Origin: Pseudomonas sp. GM50
Lineage (GTDB): Bacteria; Pseudomonadota; Gammaproteobacteria; Pseudomonadales; Pseudomonadaceae
Direction of reading: 5' to 3'
Assembly (NCBI RefSeq): GCF_000282375.1
Contig: NZ_AKJK01000084.1
Location: forward strand, 1-64,000
DNA: 64,000 nucleotides
The notes under the pieces are model-generated. The model had not been told where the DNA came from. It searched no databases and saw only the letters and a list, made by a program, of their open reading frames with translations. Shown in pieces: positions 16,964-25,510 of the stretch. Within the stretch, counting starts at the first letter, position 1; each line of letters starts with the position of its first letter. Both the position numbers and the translations under genes were made by a program.

Positions 16964-18061
16964 ATGAAAATGTTTGGCAGGACTCTGCTGACACTGTCCT
17001 TATTGGGCGCGATGGCTACCGGTGCCCAGGCCAATGACAAGGTATTGCGCGTCTACAACTGGTCGGATTACATCGCCCCGGACACGGTCAAGAAGTTCGA
17101 AGACGAGACCGGCATTCGCGTGACCTACGATGTGTTCGACAGTAATGAAACCCTTGAGGCACGCTTGCTGGCCGGTAAATCCGGCTACGACATTGTGGTG
17201 CCGTCCAACAGTTTCCTGGCCAAGCAGATCAAGGCTGGCGTCTATCAGCCGCTGGACAAATCGAAGCTGCCGAACTGGAAAAACCTCAACCCGGTGCTGC
17301 TGAAAAACGCCTCTGCCAGCGACCCTGGCAATAGCCACGCTTTCCCGTACATGTGGGGTTCGATCGGCATCGGTTACAACCCGGCCAAGGTCAAGGAAGT
17401 GCTGGGCACTGATGCGCCGGTGAATTCCTGGGACTTGCTGTTCAAACCGGAAAACGCCGCGAAGCTGAAAGCCTGCGGCATCAGCTTCCTTGATTCACCG
17501 ACAGAAATGCTCCCGGCCGCCCTGCACTATCTGGGTTACCCGGTGAACTCCCAAGACAAGGCACAGATCGCCGAAGCCGAAGCGCTGTTCATGAAGATTC
17601 GCCCGTCGGTGGCGTATTTCCATTCGTCGAAGTACATCTCCGACCTGGCCAACGGCAACATCTGCGTGGCGGTCGGTTACTCCGGTGACGTGCTGCAAGC
17701 CAAGGCCCGTGCCAAGGAAGCCGGCGACAAGGTGAAGGTCGAATACAGCATCCCGAAAGAAGGCGCCGGCAGCTTTTACGACATGGTCGCCATCCCACGG
17801 GACGCAGCGAATGTCGACAACGCCTACCTGTTCATGAACTTCCTGATGCGTCCGGACATCATCGCCGAGGTCACCAACAACATCGGCTACAGCAACGCCA
17901 ACGCAGCGGCCACGCCACTGGTGGATGAAGCCATTCGCGACGACCCGGGTTCCTATCCGCCGCAAGCAGTGATGGCGACGTTGTATGCCATTCCAGATAT
18001 GCCGATCGGTATTCAGCGGGTGATGACCCGGGGCTGGACGCGGGTGAAGCTGGGCAAGTGA
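16964..18061 (+). CDS. potF: Putrescine-binding periplasmic protein
   Basis: The 365-residue protein has a signal peptide ending at about residue 23 (GAMATGAQA), followed by VLRVYNWSDYIAPDTVKKFE. This is the hallmark start of PotF/SpuD-type polyamine-binding proteins. It matches PotF along its whole length, including the FHSSKYISDLANGNICVAVGYSGD region near the binding site. It delivers putrescine to the PotG-H-I importer encoded upstream. Binding specificity (putrescine versus spermidine) cannot be fixed by eye. Confidence 0.92.
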   Translation: MKMFGRTLLTLSLLGAMATGAQANDKVLRVYNWSDYIAPDTVKKFEDETGIRVTYDVFDSNETLEARLLAGKSGYDIVVPSNSFLAKQIKAGVYQPLDKSKLPNWKNLNPVLLKNASASDPGNSHAFPYMWGSIGIGYNPAKVKEVLGTDAPVNSWDLLFKPENAAKLKACGISFLDSPTEMLPAALHYLGYPVNSQDKAQIAEAEALFMKIRPSVAYFHSSKYISDLANGNICVAVGYSGDVLQAKARAKEAGDKVKVEYSIPKEGAGSFYDMVAIPRDAANVDNAYLFMNFLMRPDIIAEVTNNIGYSNANAAATPLVDEAIRDDPGSYPPQAVMATLYAIPDMPIGIQRVMTRGWTRVKLGK

Positions 18062-18092
18062 TTCACTCGGCATCACTGTTGAACCAGACATC

Positions 18093-18188
18093 GCTATCGC
18101 GAGCAGGCTCGCTCCCACAGTAGTCCGTGGTGGAGCGCAGATTTGTTAACGACGCCGATCCCCTGTGGGAGCGAGCCTGCTCGCGATG
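18093..18188. repeat. REP doublet
   Basis: Inverted copies of the CGCGAGCAGGCTCGCTCCCACAG unit are separated by about 40 bases. It lies just after the potF stop and is of the same class as the 7.6 kb copies. Confidence 0.85.
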
Positions 18189-18309
18189 AGGCCATTACAT
18201 CCAGCATCAATGACAGCTTTCCCCTTTTCCGTTCACGCAGCGCCTTACCACCGCTGCACTCCTCTCAGAAGAACGGCTTCACCTGGCTTCCTCGGTTAAG
18301 GTGAATTTC

Positions 18310-18334
18310 AGGCGCCCTCGGGCGCCTCTTTTTT
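18310..18334 (+). terminator. Rho-independent terminator
   Basis: A seven-base GC stem (AGGCGCC with GGCGCCT, loop CTCG) is followed by a run of six T at 18329-18334. It reads on the plus strand, about 250 bases after potF and downstream of its REP doublet, so it probably ends the transporter transcript. Confidence 0.8.
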
Positions 18335-18342
18335 GTGCGGGC

Positions 18343-18882
18343 TTATGCACAAACCAGCGGCCATTCGGCCAGCGCCCGGTACCGGCCTTTATGGGATTCG
18401 AACAAGGTAAAGCGGTCAGCACGCAGGAAAAACTCTGGCGGTGTAGCGGATTCGGGGACCGGTGCCCGGTAGTCGCGCATCAGGGTCAAATGCGGACGAA
18501 ATTCCCGCCGGGTGTCTTCAAAGCCGAACGGCAACATGGCCTGCTCCAGCGCATACACCAACCGCAGCAACTCCGGCGCTGCCTGCTCGGGCGCCAGCAA
18601 CAGAACCCCGGAGCGACGCCAGACTTCCAGGCGATCAAGCACAACCGTCAACGGCATGCCGGGCATCTGGACATTGGCAGCGGCCTCGCAGACGCCCGCT
18701 ATCTGCGCCATCCCCACCGTGCCGAGAAACAGCAGCGTCAGATGAAAGTTTTCCGCCGGCACCGGGCGTCCGATGTTGAGCCCCAGCGCGCTGCGCCATT
18801 GGGCGATGGCCCGGCGTTGTTCGGGGGCGCAGTTGAGGGCGAAGAACAGCCGTTTGAACGGTTCACGGGACTCATCGCTCAT
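18343..18882 (-). CDS. thpR: RNA 2',3'-cyclic phosphodiesterase (2'-5' RNA ligase family)
   Basis: The start at 18882 (MSDESREPFK) has GAGGTG upstream; a longer frame from 18957 has no such support. The 179-residue protein has the two HxTx motifs of the 2H phosphoesterase family, HLTL at 47-50 and HLTL at 131-134. Together they form the active site that opens 2',3'-cyclic phosphates or joins 2'-5' ends. It is a single gene converging on the potF transcript. Confidence 0.88.
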   Translation of the reverse strand: MSDESREPFKRLFFALNCAPEQRRAIAQWRSALGLNIGRPVPAENFHLTLLFLGTVGMAQIAGVCEAAANVQMPGMPLTVVLDRLEVWRRSGVLLLAPEQAAPELLRLVYALEQAMLPFGFEDTRREFRPHLTLMRDYRAPVPESATPPEFFLRADRFTLFESHKGRYRALAEWPLVCA

Positions 18883-19008
18883 GTCTGGCACCTCAAGGCT
18901 TCGGGGACCCTTTGATTTTACAAAGGGATACCACACCAGCAAGTGCATTTCTGGCACCGCCCGGCAGGCGCGTTATAGTTGAAGCAACCGAATCGACGGG
19001 AGGGCGCC

Positions 19009-19203
19009 ATGCGTCAGGTCATCAGCAAAGAGCCATGGTGGGCTGTGCCACCCAAGCCCGGCCAGGATGAATCCGAGCTGGAATGGGGTTGGCTGGTTCA
19101 TTACAACGAAGGCGAGCCGCGCTTCGAGTTCATCAAGGAGCGGCCGACGGACAGCCAGATTCGTAACCGCAAGAGTTGCAGGACCACCCCGACGCCGGAG
19201 TGA
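19009..19203 (+). CDS. Small conserved-looking protein, unknown
   Basis: The start at ATG 19009 has a strong GGGAGGG at 18998-19003. The 64-residue product (WWAVPPKPGQDE, ELEWGWLVHY) is rich in tryptophan and acidic residues in its first half. It has no membrane segment or known motif. It is divergent from thpR and convergent with the DUF1428 gene. Its good start signal and codon use support a real gene. Confidence 0.65.
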   Translation: MRQVISKEPWWAVPPKPGQDESELEWGWLVHYNEGEPRFEFIKERPTDSQIRNRKSCRTTPTPE

Positions 19204-19217
19204 TCCTGCGACTATGT

Positions 19218-19571
19218 TCAGGCTTTGACGAGCATCTCGAAACCGCCAAAAATCGCCCGCTGGCCGTCGAACGGCATCGGATTGACGTCCGGCTGCATCC
19301 GCGGATCGCTCATGAGTTTCGCCATGCCGGCGTCACGGGTGGCCTTGTCGGGCCAGACGATCCAGGAAAACACCACGGTTTCGTCTTCCTTGAGTTTTAC
19401 TGCCATGGGAAATGAGGTCACTTTGCCATCAGGCACGTCATCGCCCCAGCATTCGGCGAGGCTGAGTGCGCCGCTTTCCTTGAAAATTTCGGCAGCGGAT
19501 TGTGCGTGTTGCTTGAATTTTTCGCGGTTGGCGGTGGGTACTGCAGCGACGAAGCCATCAACGTAAGCCAT
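19218..19571 (-). CDS. DUF1428 family protein
   Basis: The start at 19571 (MAYVDGFVAAV) is preceded by GAGGAG. The 117-residue product matches the DUF1428 family of small alpha/beta-barrel dimeric proteins, with the characteristic AECWGDDVPDGKVTSFPMAV and FSWIVWPDKATRDAG segments. The biochemical role is unknown. It ends close to the convergent small gene. Confidence 0.85.
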   Translation of the reverse strand: MAYVDGFVAAVPTANREKFKQHAQSAAEIFKESGALSLAECWGDDVPDGKVTSFPMAVKLKEDETVVFSWIVWPDKATRDAGMAKLMSDPRMQPDVNPMPFDGQRAIFGGFEMLVKA

Positions 19572-19587
19572 GATCGTTCTCCTCGGG

Positions 19588-20649
19588 TTATGGGGTGATC
19601 TGCTGGGTAGTCGAATCAACGTGGCTAAAATCGACAGTTCCTGCATCCAGACCGACCGACGGTTCGGCGATCTCTGCAAGACTGCCCTCGATCTGCCTGG
19701 CCATGTACAGCGTTCCGGCCATGACGCCGGTTGCGGGGTTATCCACCAGCTTCACCCATGCCTTGTCGAACGAATTGCCCAGGCTGCTGCGGATCAGCGC
19801 TTCGCTATCGGGCCGGTCGTTGGCCTGAATAATCGCGCGCACCCCCGCCACCCCCACGGAGATCAGCGCACCGGCCGCCTTCCCCGCCATTGCCGCCACT
19901 GCACTGGCCGCCCCTCGCGGGGCCATTTCGGCTTGTATTCGCTTGCTGGCACGCTTGGCCACCGGCGTCATGCCGGCGTCCGTCGAGGCAATACCCTTCT
20001 CGCCGCCCGCCGTGTGGATCTTCTCGATCAGCGCAAGGTAGGCCGGCAATTTGCCCAGTTCGGCATGCACCACCTGATACAGCGAAGCGTCACGGGCAGG
20101 CGGCGGGCCCAGTGAAATGGCCGGAATTTTCTGGATGCGACCGTTGAGCTGCGCCATCGGTACGCCATGACGTTTGGAAATAACCTCGAGTTGCTGACCC
20201 ATCAGCTGCACATAAAACTCTGTCGCCTGCCCGAGGATCGCGTCGGGATCGACTTCCACCGCCACCGGTTCCAGCACCCGCTGGTGATATTGCTCCAGCA
20301 GATAGGCCGCCAGGCGTTTGGTCGCCGCATCCTGCTCGTCTCCGGCATTGATGGCGTACCAGCTGACTTTCATCGACAGCCATTCCTGGGTCCAGTAGCT
20401 GCTGAACCAAGGGATGAAGACTTCTTCGGTTTGCTGATAAACCCGCGTGCGCCAGTGCTCCATGGACCCGCGGGCGTAGACCCTGGCCTGTTCAGTGGCT
20501 TGTTGCGAAGCGGCGACAATCTCCCGGTCCACCTGCTGCCAGGTGCTCTGGGACACGACCACCGGTATCACGATTATCGGGGCAGGCGTGGGCGTGGCGC
20601 ATCCCGCCAATATCACCAACACAGCGACGATCAGCGAACGCAGGTTCAA
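19588..20649 (-). CDS. Hypothetical lipoprotein
   Basis: This 353-residue protein starts with a lipoprotein signal peptide; the lipobox LAGC puts the modified Cys at residue 17. The following proline-rich stretch and a largely helical body contain one hydrophobic patch (about 245-270, AAMAGKAAGALISVGVAGV) that could be membrane-associated. No named family was recognised. It lies 16 bases upstream of the DUF1428 gene on the same strand, so they may be cotranscribed. Confidence 0.7.
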   Translation of the reverse strand: MNLRSLIVAVLVILAGCATPTPAPIIVIPVVVSQSTWQQVDREIVAASQQATEQARVYARGSMEHWRTRVYQQTEEVFIPWFSSYWTQEWLSMKVSWYAINAGDEQDAATKRLAAYLLEQYHQRVLEPVAVEVDPDAILGQATEFYVQLMGQQLEVISKRHGVPMAQLNGRIQKIPAISLGPPPARDASLYQVVHAELGKLPAYLALIEKIHTAGGEKGIASTDAGMTPVAKRASKRIQAEMAPRGAASAVAAMAGKAAGALISVGVAGVRAIIQANDRPDSEALIRSSLGNSFDKAWVKLVDNPATGVMAGTLYMARQIEGSLAEIAEPSVGLDAGTVDFSHVDSTTQQITP

Positions 20650-20772
20650 GATCGCGGTGTCCTACAGACTGCGCCGAACGGAGTGTCCGACACTAAACAG
20701 CGTACTGATTTGAGTATAGGTCGGGGGCGGGGGCCGTCCGTCAGATGAATGGATGGCGCCCTCAAAGACGCC

Positions 20773-20865
20773 TTCGCGAGCAAGCCCGCTCCCACATTGG
20801 ATCACTGTCGGACACAAAATTTGTGTACGCAGGAGATCCAATGTGGGAGCGGGCTTGCTCGCGAA
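20773..20865. repeat. REP doublet (GTGGGAGCGGGCTTGCTCGCGAA class)
   Basis: Perfect 31-base arms lie at 20773-20803 and 20835-20865, with a 31-base spacer that itself contains an ACACAAAATTTGTGT palindrome. Confidence 0.9.
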
Positions 20866-21004
20866 TAGGCCCTCAAGACCACCGAAGATCGCCACCATCA
20901 TTCACGTCAATATTCACCATCGCCGCGAATGCCTTCCGCAAAAAAACCGACAGGTGCAGGATCAATCTCATCCCTGTTTAAACCCCGCACCGGAGGGCCA
21001 AATC

Positions 21005-21109
21005 ATGTTGATCCATCTCCTGACCTGCCTGGCCCTGACGGCCGTCACCCTGACCTTGTTTTCCCGCTTGGTGCTGGATATCGGTCAAACCGAGGAGCCA
21101 AAATCATGA
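21005..21109 (+). CDS. Short hydrophobic peptide upstream of an overlapping gene
   Basis: Starting at ATG 21005 after GGAGGGC, the frame codes for 34 residues (MLIHLLTCLALTAVTLTLFS and a short hydrophilic tail), a single predicted membrane helix. Its stop overlaps the start of the next gene (ATGA), and the next gene's GAGGAG lies within it. This suggests translational coupling. No family was recognised. Confidence 0.5.
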   Translation: MLIHLLTCLALTAVTLTLFSRLVLDIGQTEEPKS

Positions 21110-21375
21110 TTCATTCCGTCAGCCTCGCCGTGAGCTTCCCGGTGTTCGGCAGCAACTACTATTCGCAGCAGGTCGTGTCTCGCAAAGCAGTCGCGCTGGT
21201 GTTCGACAAGCACTTCGAGGCCTTGCTGATGCCGGCAGCGGCCAACCACTTCAGTAACGAAGTGGTCGGGCTCAACGATCAGTTCCGCTTTTTGAACGAT
21301 GTGCTGGTTGAGCATCTGCTGGAGACTGAAATGGCTCAGCATCCGTCACGGGCGGGACAAGCGTTCACCTTCTGA
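21106..21375 (+). CDS. Small unknown protein
   Basis: The start at ATG 21106 has GAGGAG about ten bases upstream inside the preceding peptide gene. The 89-residue product (MIHSVSLAVSF, SRKAVALVFDKHFEALLMP) has no membrane segment, and I did not recognise a family. A longer open frame reaches upstream without a start signal. Coupling with the 34-residue membrane peptide suggests the two act together. Confidence 0.55.
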   Translation: MIHSVSLAVSFPVFGSNYYSQQVVSRKAVALVFDKHFEALLMPAAANHFSNEVVGLNDQFRFLNDVLVEHLLETEMAQHPSRAGQAFTF

Positions 21376-21402
21376 CACGCTGGGTGATGCTGTGATGGCT
21401 GG

Positions 21403-21576
21403 TCAGCGTGGACCGCCACCGGGACCACCACCGAAACCTCCATGATGGCCACCACCACCACCACCACCACCACCACCACCACCACCACCACCGGGTGGGA
21501 AGAACATCCAGCAGCCCGACAGGGACGACAACAAGGCGAATACCAACGCCACTTTTACAACTCTGTTCAACATCAT
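21403..21576 (-). CDS. Small glycine-rich lipoprotein
   Basis: The minus-strand frame from ATG 21576 (a second ATG at 21573) codes for 57 residues. It has a basic start MMLNRVVKVALVF, the lipobox LSGC with Cys at 22, then WMFFPP. A run of 15 glycines follows, and the tail is HHGGFGGGPGGGPR. It is thus a very small predicted lipoprotein with a flexible tail. The glycine run is encoded by an (ACC)14 microsatellite on the plus strand plus one GCC. The role is unknown. Confidence 0.75.
   Translation of the reverse strand: MMLNRVVKVALVFALLSSLSGCWMFFPPGGGGGGGGGGGGGGGHHGGFGGGPGGGPR
21451..21492. repeat. (ACC)14 trinucleotide microsatellite
   Basis: Fourteen perfect ACC units on the plus strand read as GGT glycine codons in the small lipoprotein on the minus strand. 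Because the unit is three bases, slippage would change glycine number without breaking the frame. Confidence 0.95.
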
Positions 21577-21594
21577 CACTTCACTCTCTGTTTA

Positions 21595-21619
21595 GGCGAG
21601 AAAAACAACCTTTCTCGCC
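21595..21619 (-). promoter_or_regulatory. Leader hairpin upstream of the glycine-rich lipoprotein
   Basis: A nine-base inverted repeat (GGCGAGAAA with TTTCTCGCC, seven-base loop) lies about 18 bases before the lipoprotein start. If it is in the mRNA leader, it would sit just upstream of the ribosome binding site. A terminator for an upstream transcript is the alternative reading. Confidence 0.4.
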
Positions 21620-21915
21620 ATTTCAGACAGTGTTGACCGGGCTTTGAGCACCGTTTCAATGTAAAGAATGGGTAATGGTTGTATCGAAAACGACTCATAT
21701 TCCACAGCGTTTTCAGAGCGCGAGCCTATCGGTGATGGCCGTTCCCCCCTCCGGCACGGCCTCCAACTTTCTCCAACCGCGACAGTCATGCTCGCTGCCT
21801 CTGCAAGAATCCTGATACAAAGCCGGGGGCTCACCGAGCATCGCCATCAAGACTTTTGAGCACCTGCTCCAAACCCCAACAATCTATAAGTTTCATGAGT
21901 TTTTTCCGGAGTCAT
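21620..21915. other. Intergenic region, no gene seen
   Basis: An open frame at 21668-21859 exists here, but it has no ribosome binding site and no recognisable protein features. I see nothing else convincing in this stretch. Confidence 0.45.
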
Positions 21916-22614
21916 TTAATCCAGAGTCTTGATGAAAAAACCTCGCCAGAACCGGGCAACCAGCAACGTAAAGAACGCCCCTGCCACGGCCAGCGCCATG
22001 TCGGCCTGAGAGTCCCATGGGTCATTTTGTGCAGCGACAAATGCCTTCGCCGTGTCTTTTCCCAGGTACTGCCCACCTATCCATTCCACGATTTCATAGA
22101 CAGCCGAGGTCGACAGCACAATGTTCAGCGCGACAAAACCAACCCAGAAACCGCGTAGTGGCGTGATTCGCATCAGCACTTCCCGAATCGGATACACCAT
22201 CAAGAGTCCATACGTCAGATGGACCAGCCGATCGTAATGATTGCGTTCAAACCCAAGGGTTTTGTTCAGGCTGACCCCGGTCAAGGCTGAGCACCAGCGG
22301 TCGTAGGGCACCAGCGCATAGGTGTAATGCGACCCCAGCTCATGAATACACAGAAATACGAACACCAGGCTGATGGAAACGGCAGACAGACGGAACCGTC
22401 GGGAGACGCCCACCAGGACCATCACCAGCAGCAGGGCCAGCAAGTTTTCCAGGACCCAATCCACTCGGCTATGGGGTGAAATCCCCAGCGCTGCGACGAT
22501 AAGAAGAAAGGCAATCAACAGCGCCAGGTTGTATCGCGGGTGCTCCTTGGGCGTCATGACCGGCAGAGGTCTGCTGTGACTACTCAGGTCTTTTGCGCCG
22601 ATCGACTTGCTCAT
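21916..22614 (-). CDS. Inner-membrane protein, YjdF/DUF2238 family
   Basis: Starting at 22614 (MSKSIGAKDL), the 232-residue protein has about six membrane helices. It carries the DUF2238 features HELGSHYTYALVPYDRW, ERNHYDRLVHLTYGLLMVYP and DPWDSQADMALAVAGA. These conserved His, Asp and Tyr residues suggest a membrane-embedded enzyme or transporter, but the function of the family is not established. The upstream in-frame extension is basic and lacks support. Confidence 0.85.
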   Translation of the reverse strand: MSKSIGAKDLSSHSRPLPVMTPKEHPRYNLALLIAFLLIVAALGISPHSRVDWVLENLLALLLVMVLVGVSRRFRLSAVSISLVFVFLCIHELGSHYTYALVPYDRWCSALTGVSLNKTLGFERNHYDRLVHLTYGLLMVYPIREVLMRITPLRGFWVGFVALNIVLSTSAVYEIVEWIGGQYLGKDTAKAFVAAQNDPWDSQADMALAVAGAFFTLLVARFWRGFFIKTLD

Positions 22615-22718
22615 TGGGCGCCTTCTTCTCGAGTCTTTTAAGTTCGAGACGCGGCCGCTTCGCAAGTTCGTTTTTTTCTGGGCGGGTATTGCGGCCCGAT
22701 ACCCGCCCCCAACGCTTA

Positions 22719-23348
22719 TCAAGGCCGGCGCACCGCCCTCACCTTCCCGCTGTTGCCGCCGCCACAGAAAAACCGGTCGTGGCCATCGAACTCAAGTCCC
22801 GAGACCCCGACGCCAGCCGGCATCTGGACGCTCTCCAACACCTCGCCCGTTGCCGGATCGACTCGCCGCAACTCGCTCTCGTCACCCTCCCAGGTGCCGT
22901 GCCACAGATCGCCCTCGACCCAGGTTACCCCGGTGACGAAGCGGTTGGATTCGAGCGTGCGCAGCACTGCCCCGGTCTGGGGATCGACCTGATGAATCTT
23001 GCGCTCGCGATACTCCCCCACCCAGAGCGTCCCTTCGGCCCATGCAAGCCCCGAGTCACCACCGCCGCCGGGCGCGGGGATGGTGGAGAGCACACGCCCG
23101 GTCTGTGGGTCGATTTTCTGGATACGATCCTCGGCGATCTGAAACAGGTGCTGACCGTCGAAGGCTGTACCGGCATGGGCGGCGACATCGATCGAGCGCA
23201 GCGTCTTGCCGCTCGCAGGGTCCAGGGCGTTGAGCTTGTCGCCGGAGGCAAACCAGACCTGCCGGCCGTCATGGGTGACGCCGTGCACGCTGTCGACGCC
23301 TGGGAAAGGTCCGTATTCGCGGATGATTTCAGCCGTTGAATGTTTCAT
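22719..23348 (-). CDS. Beta-propeller protein, Vgb/glutamine-cyclotransferase-like
   Basis: The 209-residue protein contains four repeats of a blade motif (LDPASGKTL, IDPQTGRVL, VDPQTGAVL, VDPATGEVL), spaced roughly 40 residues. Each is followed by a strand pair with WVGE/WHGTWEGD-like turns. This is the pattern of Vgb-type lyase and glutaminyl cyclotransferase propellers. No signal peptide is present, so it should be cytosolic. It is about 50 bases downstream of the HTH protein gene, which may control it. Substrate unknown. Confidence 0.65.
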   Translation of the reverse strand: MKHSTAEIIREYGPFPGVDSVHGVTHDGRQVWFASGDKLNALDPASGKTLRSIDVAAHAGTAFDGQHLFQIAEDRIQKIDPQTGRVLSTIPAPGGGGDSGLAWAEGTLWVGEYRERKIHQVDPQTGAVLRTLESNRFVTGVTWVEGDLWHGTWEGDESELRRVDPATGEVLESVQMPAGVGVSGLEFDGHDRFFCGGGNSGKVRAVRRP

Positions 23349-23398
23349 GTCTTACTCCTCGTTCACTGACTGCATTCACTGGGTTGGTGAAGTGGATG

Positions 23399-24619
23399 CT
23401 AGTCATTGGGCACCAACCCTGTGAGTAACAATACCGTCGCGAATCCCGGAACCTGCGGGGTCATCCAGCGACGGGCCCGGCCATGACCGAACGACTGCAC
23501 CTTGCCCGCAGCCGCCAGCGTGTCGAGGGCTCGTTGCACGGTGCGCTGACTGGCGCCAAGCGCCAACGCCAGGGCCGAACTCGACCATGATTCGCCGTCA
23601 GCGAGGAAGGCGAGCAGCGTCGCATGCTGCTCTTCGACAGGCCGCGCCAGCACCACGACGTCACGCGCATCGTGCGGCACCAACGCAAACCCGCGCGGGG
23701 TCGCGACGACATCAGCGATCAGGTGCAGCGCCGCGCGCAGCCGCCCGAGTTCGACGCGCAACCGCGCGCGATGGGAGTCATCCGCGAACTTCATCCGAAA
23801 GGCGCGCGCAATCAGCGTCTCCCTCGGCACGTCAGCGGGCCACGCTTCGCCCAGCGCCCGGGCGAGCGCGAATAGCACCGGCCGCCGGGCAAGTGAAACC
23901 GCCGAGCCTGCATCGCGCACGACATACCGGCATGCGTCCACGACCAGCTTAGGGGATGCCAATAACGCTTCAATTTCATCAAGCAGCAGCGGCTGTTCCT
24001 GGCCACCGACAATCAGTCGCGCCGCCGGCGTGTCGAGGATGCGCGCGGTGCTTTCGACCTCGGCCGTCAACGCGGGGATAGCGGCGTGTTGTGCGGCACT
24101 CTCGGCCCGTTCGAGTGCAACGCGCGCCGCTTTTGTTTGCAGGCGACGCATCGCAATGCCCGCCACGACCAGTTCGTAGGCCGCCCTCGATGCGGGCGGT
24201 AACGGCGTCGGATCGAGTTCGGCGAGCCGGTGCTCAGCCTCGTCGAGGCGCCCGATCAGGAGCAAGCGGCGGATCTCGAGGTACCGCGCATGGGCGGCGT
24301 TGACCCAGTCACCGTGCGCCTGAAGCGTCGCCCGCGCGGCGTCGAGTGCCTTGGTTGGCCAGTTCAGGTCCCGCGAGGCGAGCGCGATCTCGGCCTCGGC
24401 GACGACACATCGCGCCCGGGCCAACGCCTCCTTCGGCCCGAAAGCACGTGCGGCGCTGCGCACCAACGCCTTCGCGCGCACAAGGTCGCCCAGCTGCGCC
24501 ATGGCAATGCCGCGAAGCGCGAGCGCCGGCGCATCATCGCGCAAGGCGATGCGGTTCAGCGCGCCGAGGGGATCACCCGCCGCAAGCGCACGCGCCGCCG
24601 CCGTGATCAGTGAATCCAT
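23399..24619 (-). CDS. Helix-turn-helix protein with helical-repeat N terminus
   Basis: Starting at 24619 (MDSLITAAAR), the 406-residue protein is rich in alanine and arginine and has higher GC than its neighbours. The first 200 residues look like TPR-type helical repeats. The C terminus contains a winged-helix-like motif (SSSALALALGASQRTVQRALDTLAAAGKVQSFGHGRARRW). It is probably a DNA-binding regulator; the adjacent beta-propeller gene is the likely partner. An in-frame GTG at 24646 is possible but less favoured. Confidence 0.6.
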   Translation of the reverse strand: MDSLITAAARALAAGDPLGALNRIALRDDAPALALRGIAMAQLGDLVRAKALVRSAARAFGPKEALARARCVVAEAEIALASRDLNWPTKALDAARATLQAHGDWVNAAHARYLEIRRLLLIGRLDEAEHRLAELDPTPLPPASRAAYELVVAGIAMRRLQTKAARVALERAESAAQHAAIPALTAEVESTARILDTPAARLIVGGQEQPLLLDEIEALLASPKLVVDACRYVVRDAGSAVSLARRPVLFALARALGEAWPADVPRETLIARAFRMKFADDSHRARLRVELGRLRAALHLIADVVATPRGFALVPHDARDVVVLARPVEEQHATLLAFLADGESWSSSALALALGASQRTVQRALDTLAAAGKVQSFGHGRARRWMTPQVPGFATVLLLTGLVPND

Positions 24620-24715
24620 CTGAAGCGCACCACCTGCCACCCCCACCGTCCGATGCCCGCGGATCAGTCTATCTCACGACCGCCCGGCCGCACGACGATC
24701 TGCCATGGGAGCCGC

Positions 24716-25510
24716 TTACTTGATCCGGTAGTGAAAGGTATTGCGTACGGCCGGCACCGCAACCGCGTGGCCGTCAACGACTTTCGGCTGGTAGCGGAAG
24801 GTGTTGGCGGCGGCCAGCGACGGACGCATGAACAACGGATGGCAACCGTCCAGCACCTTGGGGTTCTCGATTTTGCCTTGGGGATTGACGGTGTATTCCA
24901 CGGTGCAATCACCTTCGATGTTTTTATCCAGCGCCCGTTGCGGATAGTCTGGCGCTTCCTTGCTCAGGGGCAGGTATTGGCGGCTGTCGGCGGCTATCTG
25001 GGCGGCCTGTTGACGCGAGCGTTCGGCGGCCAGGCGCGATTGTTCGGCGCGTTGTGCCTGCTCTTGGGCCTGGCGTTGCTGTTCGAGGTCATGAGTGCGC
25101 TTTTCTGTCTCCTGACGCTGACGTTGTTGCTCGGCCTGGAGTTCGCGCTTTTTGTCTTCGACGCGTTTGCGCGCAAGAACGGCCTGTTCAAGTTTTTGCG
25201 CCTGGATCTGCGGATCGATAGCAGGTTTGACGGGTTGGATGGGCGCCTCGGCAATCGGCTCCGACGTCGGCGCCGCTACCGGTTCAGGCAACTGTGGCTG
25301 CGGTACCGGTGGCAGCATTACCAGTTGCGTTCTCAACACCGCCGGCTGTTCGATGGTCGGTTTCTCCAGCGACCAGCCGTGCACCAGCAACGCCAGCACG
25401 ATGGCATGCAGCCCTACCGCCAGGCTCGCCGCCAGACTGTTTTTCCAGAACCCGCTGCGGGCAGCGTCGCGCAACGTCATGGATGGACTGGGCATGATCA
25501 TCGCCGTCAT
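24716..25510 (-). CDS. TonB energy transducer
   Basis: The 264-residue protein has one N-terminal membrane helix (about residues 25-45). A proline-rich span (PPVPQPQLPEPV) and a long Gln/Arg/Glu-rich helical segment span the periplasm. A C-terminal TonB domain includes YPQRALDKNIEGDCTVEYTVNPQGKI. It links the ExbB/ExbD proton motor to the outer-membrane receptor. The start overlaps the exbD stop by four bases. This looks like a dedicated TonB for the phytase-linked receptor rather than the housekeeping copy. Confidence 0.9.
   Translation of the reverse strand: MTAMIMPSPSMTLRDAARSGFWKNSLAASLAVGLHAIVLALLVHGWSLEKPTIEQPAVLRTQLVMLPPVPQPQLPEPVAAPTSEPIAEAPIQPVKPAIDPQIQAQKLEQAVLARKRVEDKKRELQAEQQRQRQETEKRTHDLEQQRQAQEQAQRAEQSRLAAERSRQQAAQIAADSRQYLPLSKEAPDYPQRALDKNIEGDCTVEYTVNPQGKIENPKVLDGCHPLFMRPSLAAANTFRYQPKVVDGHAVAVPAVRNTFHYRIK

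Noticed and set aside
21451..21492. Tandem repeats as a CRISPR array
   Set aside because: It is a simple (ACC)n microsatellite without spacers, inside a coding frame.
21668..21859. 63-codon plus-strand open frame
   Set aside because: No ribosome binding site and no protein-like features were seen.
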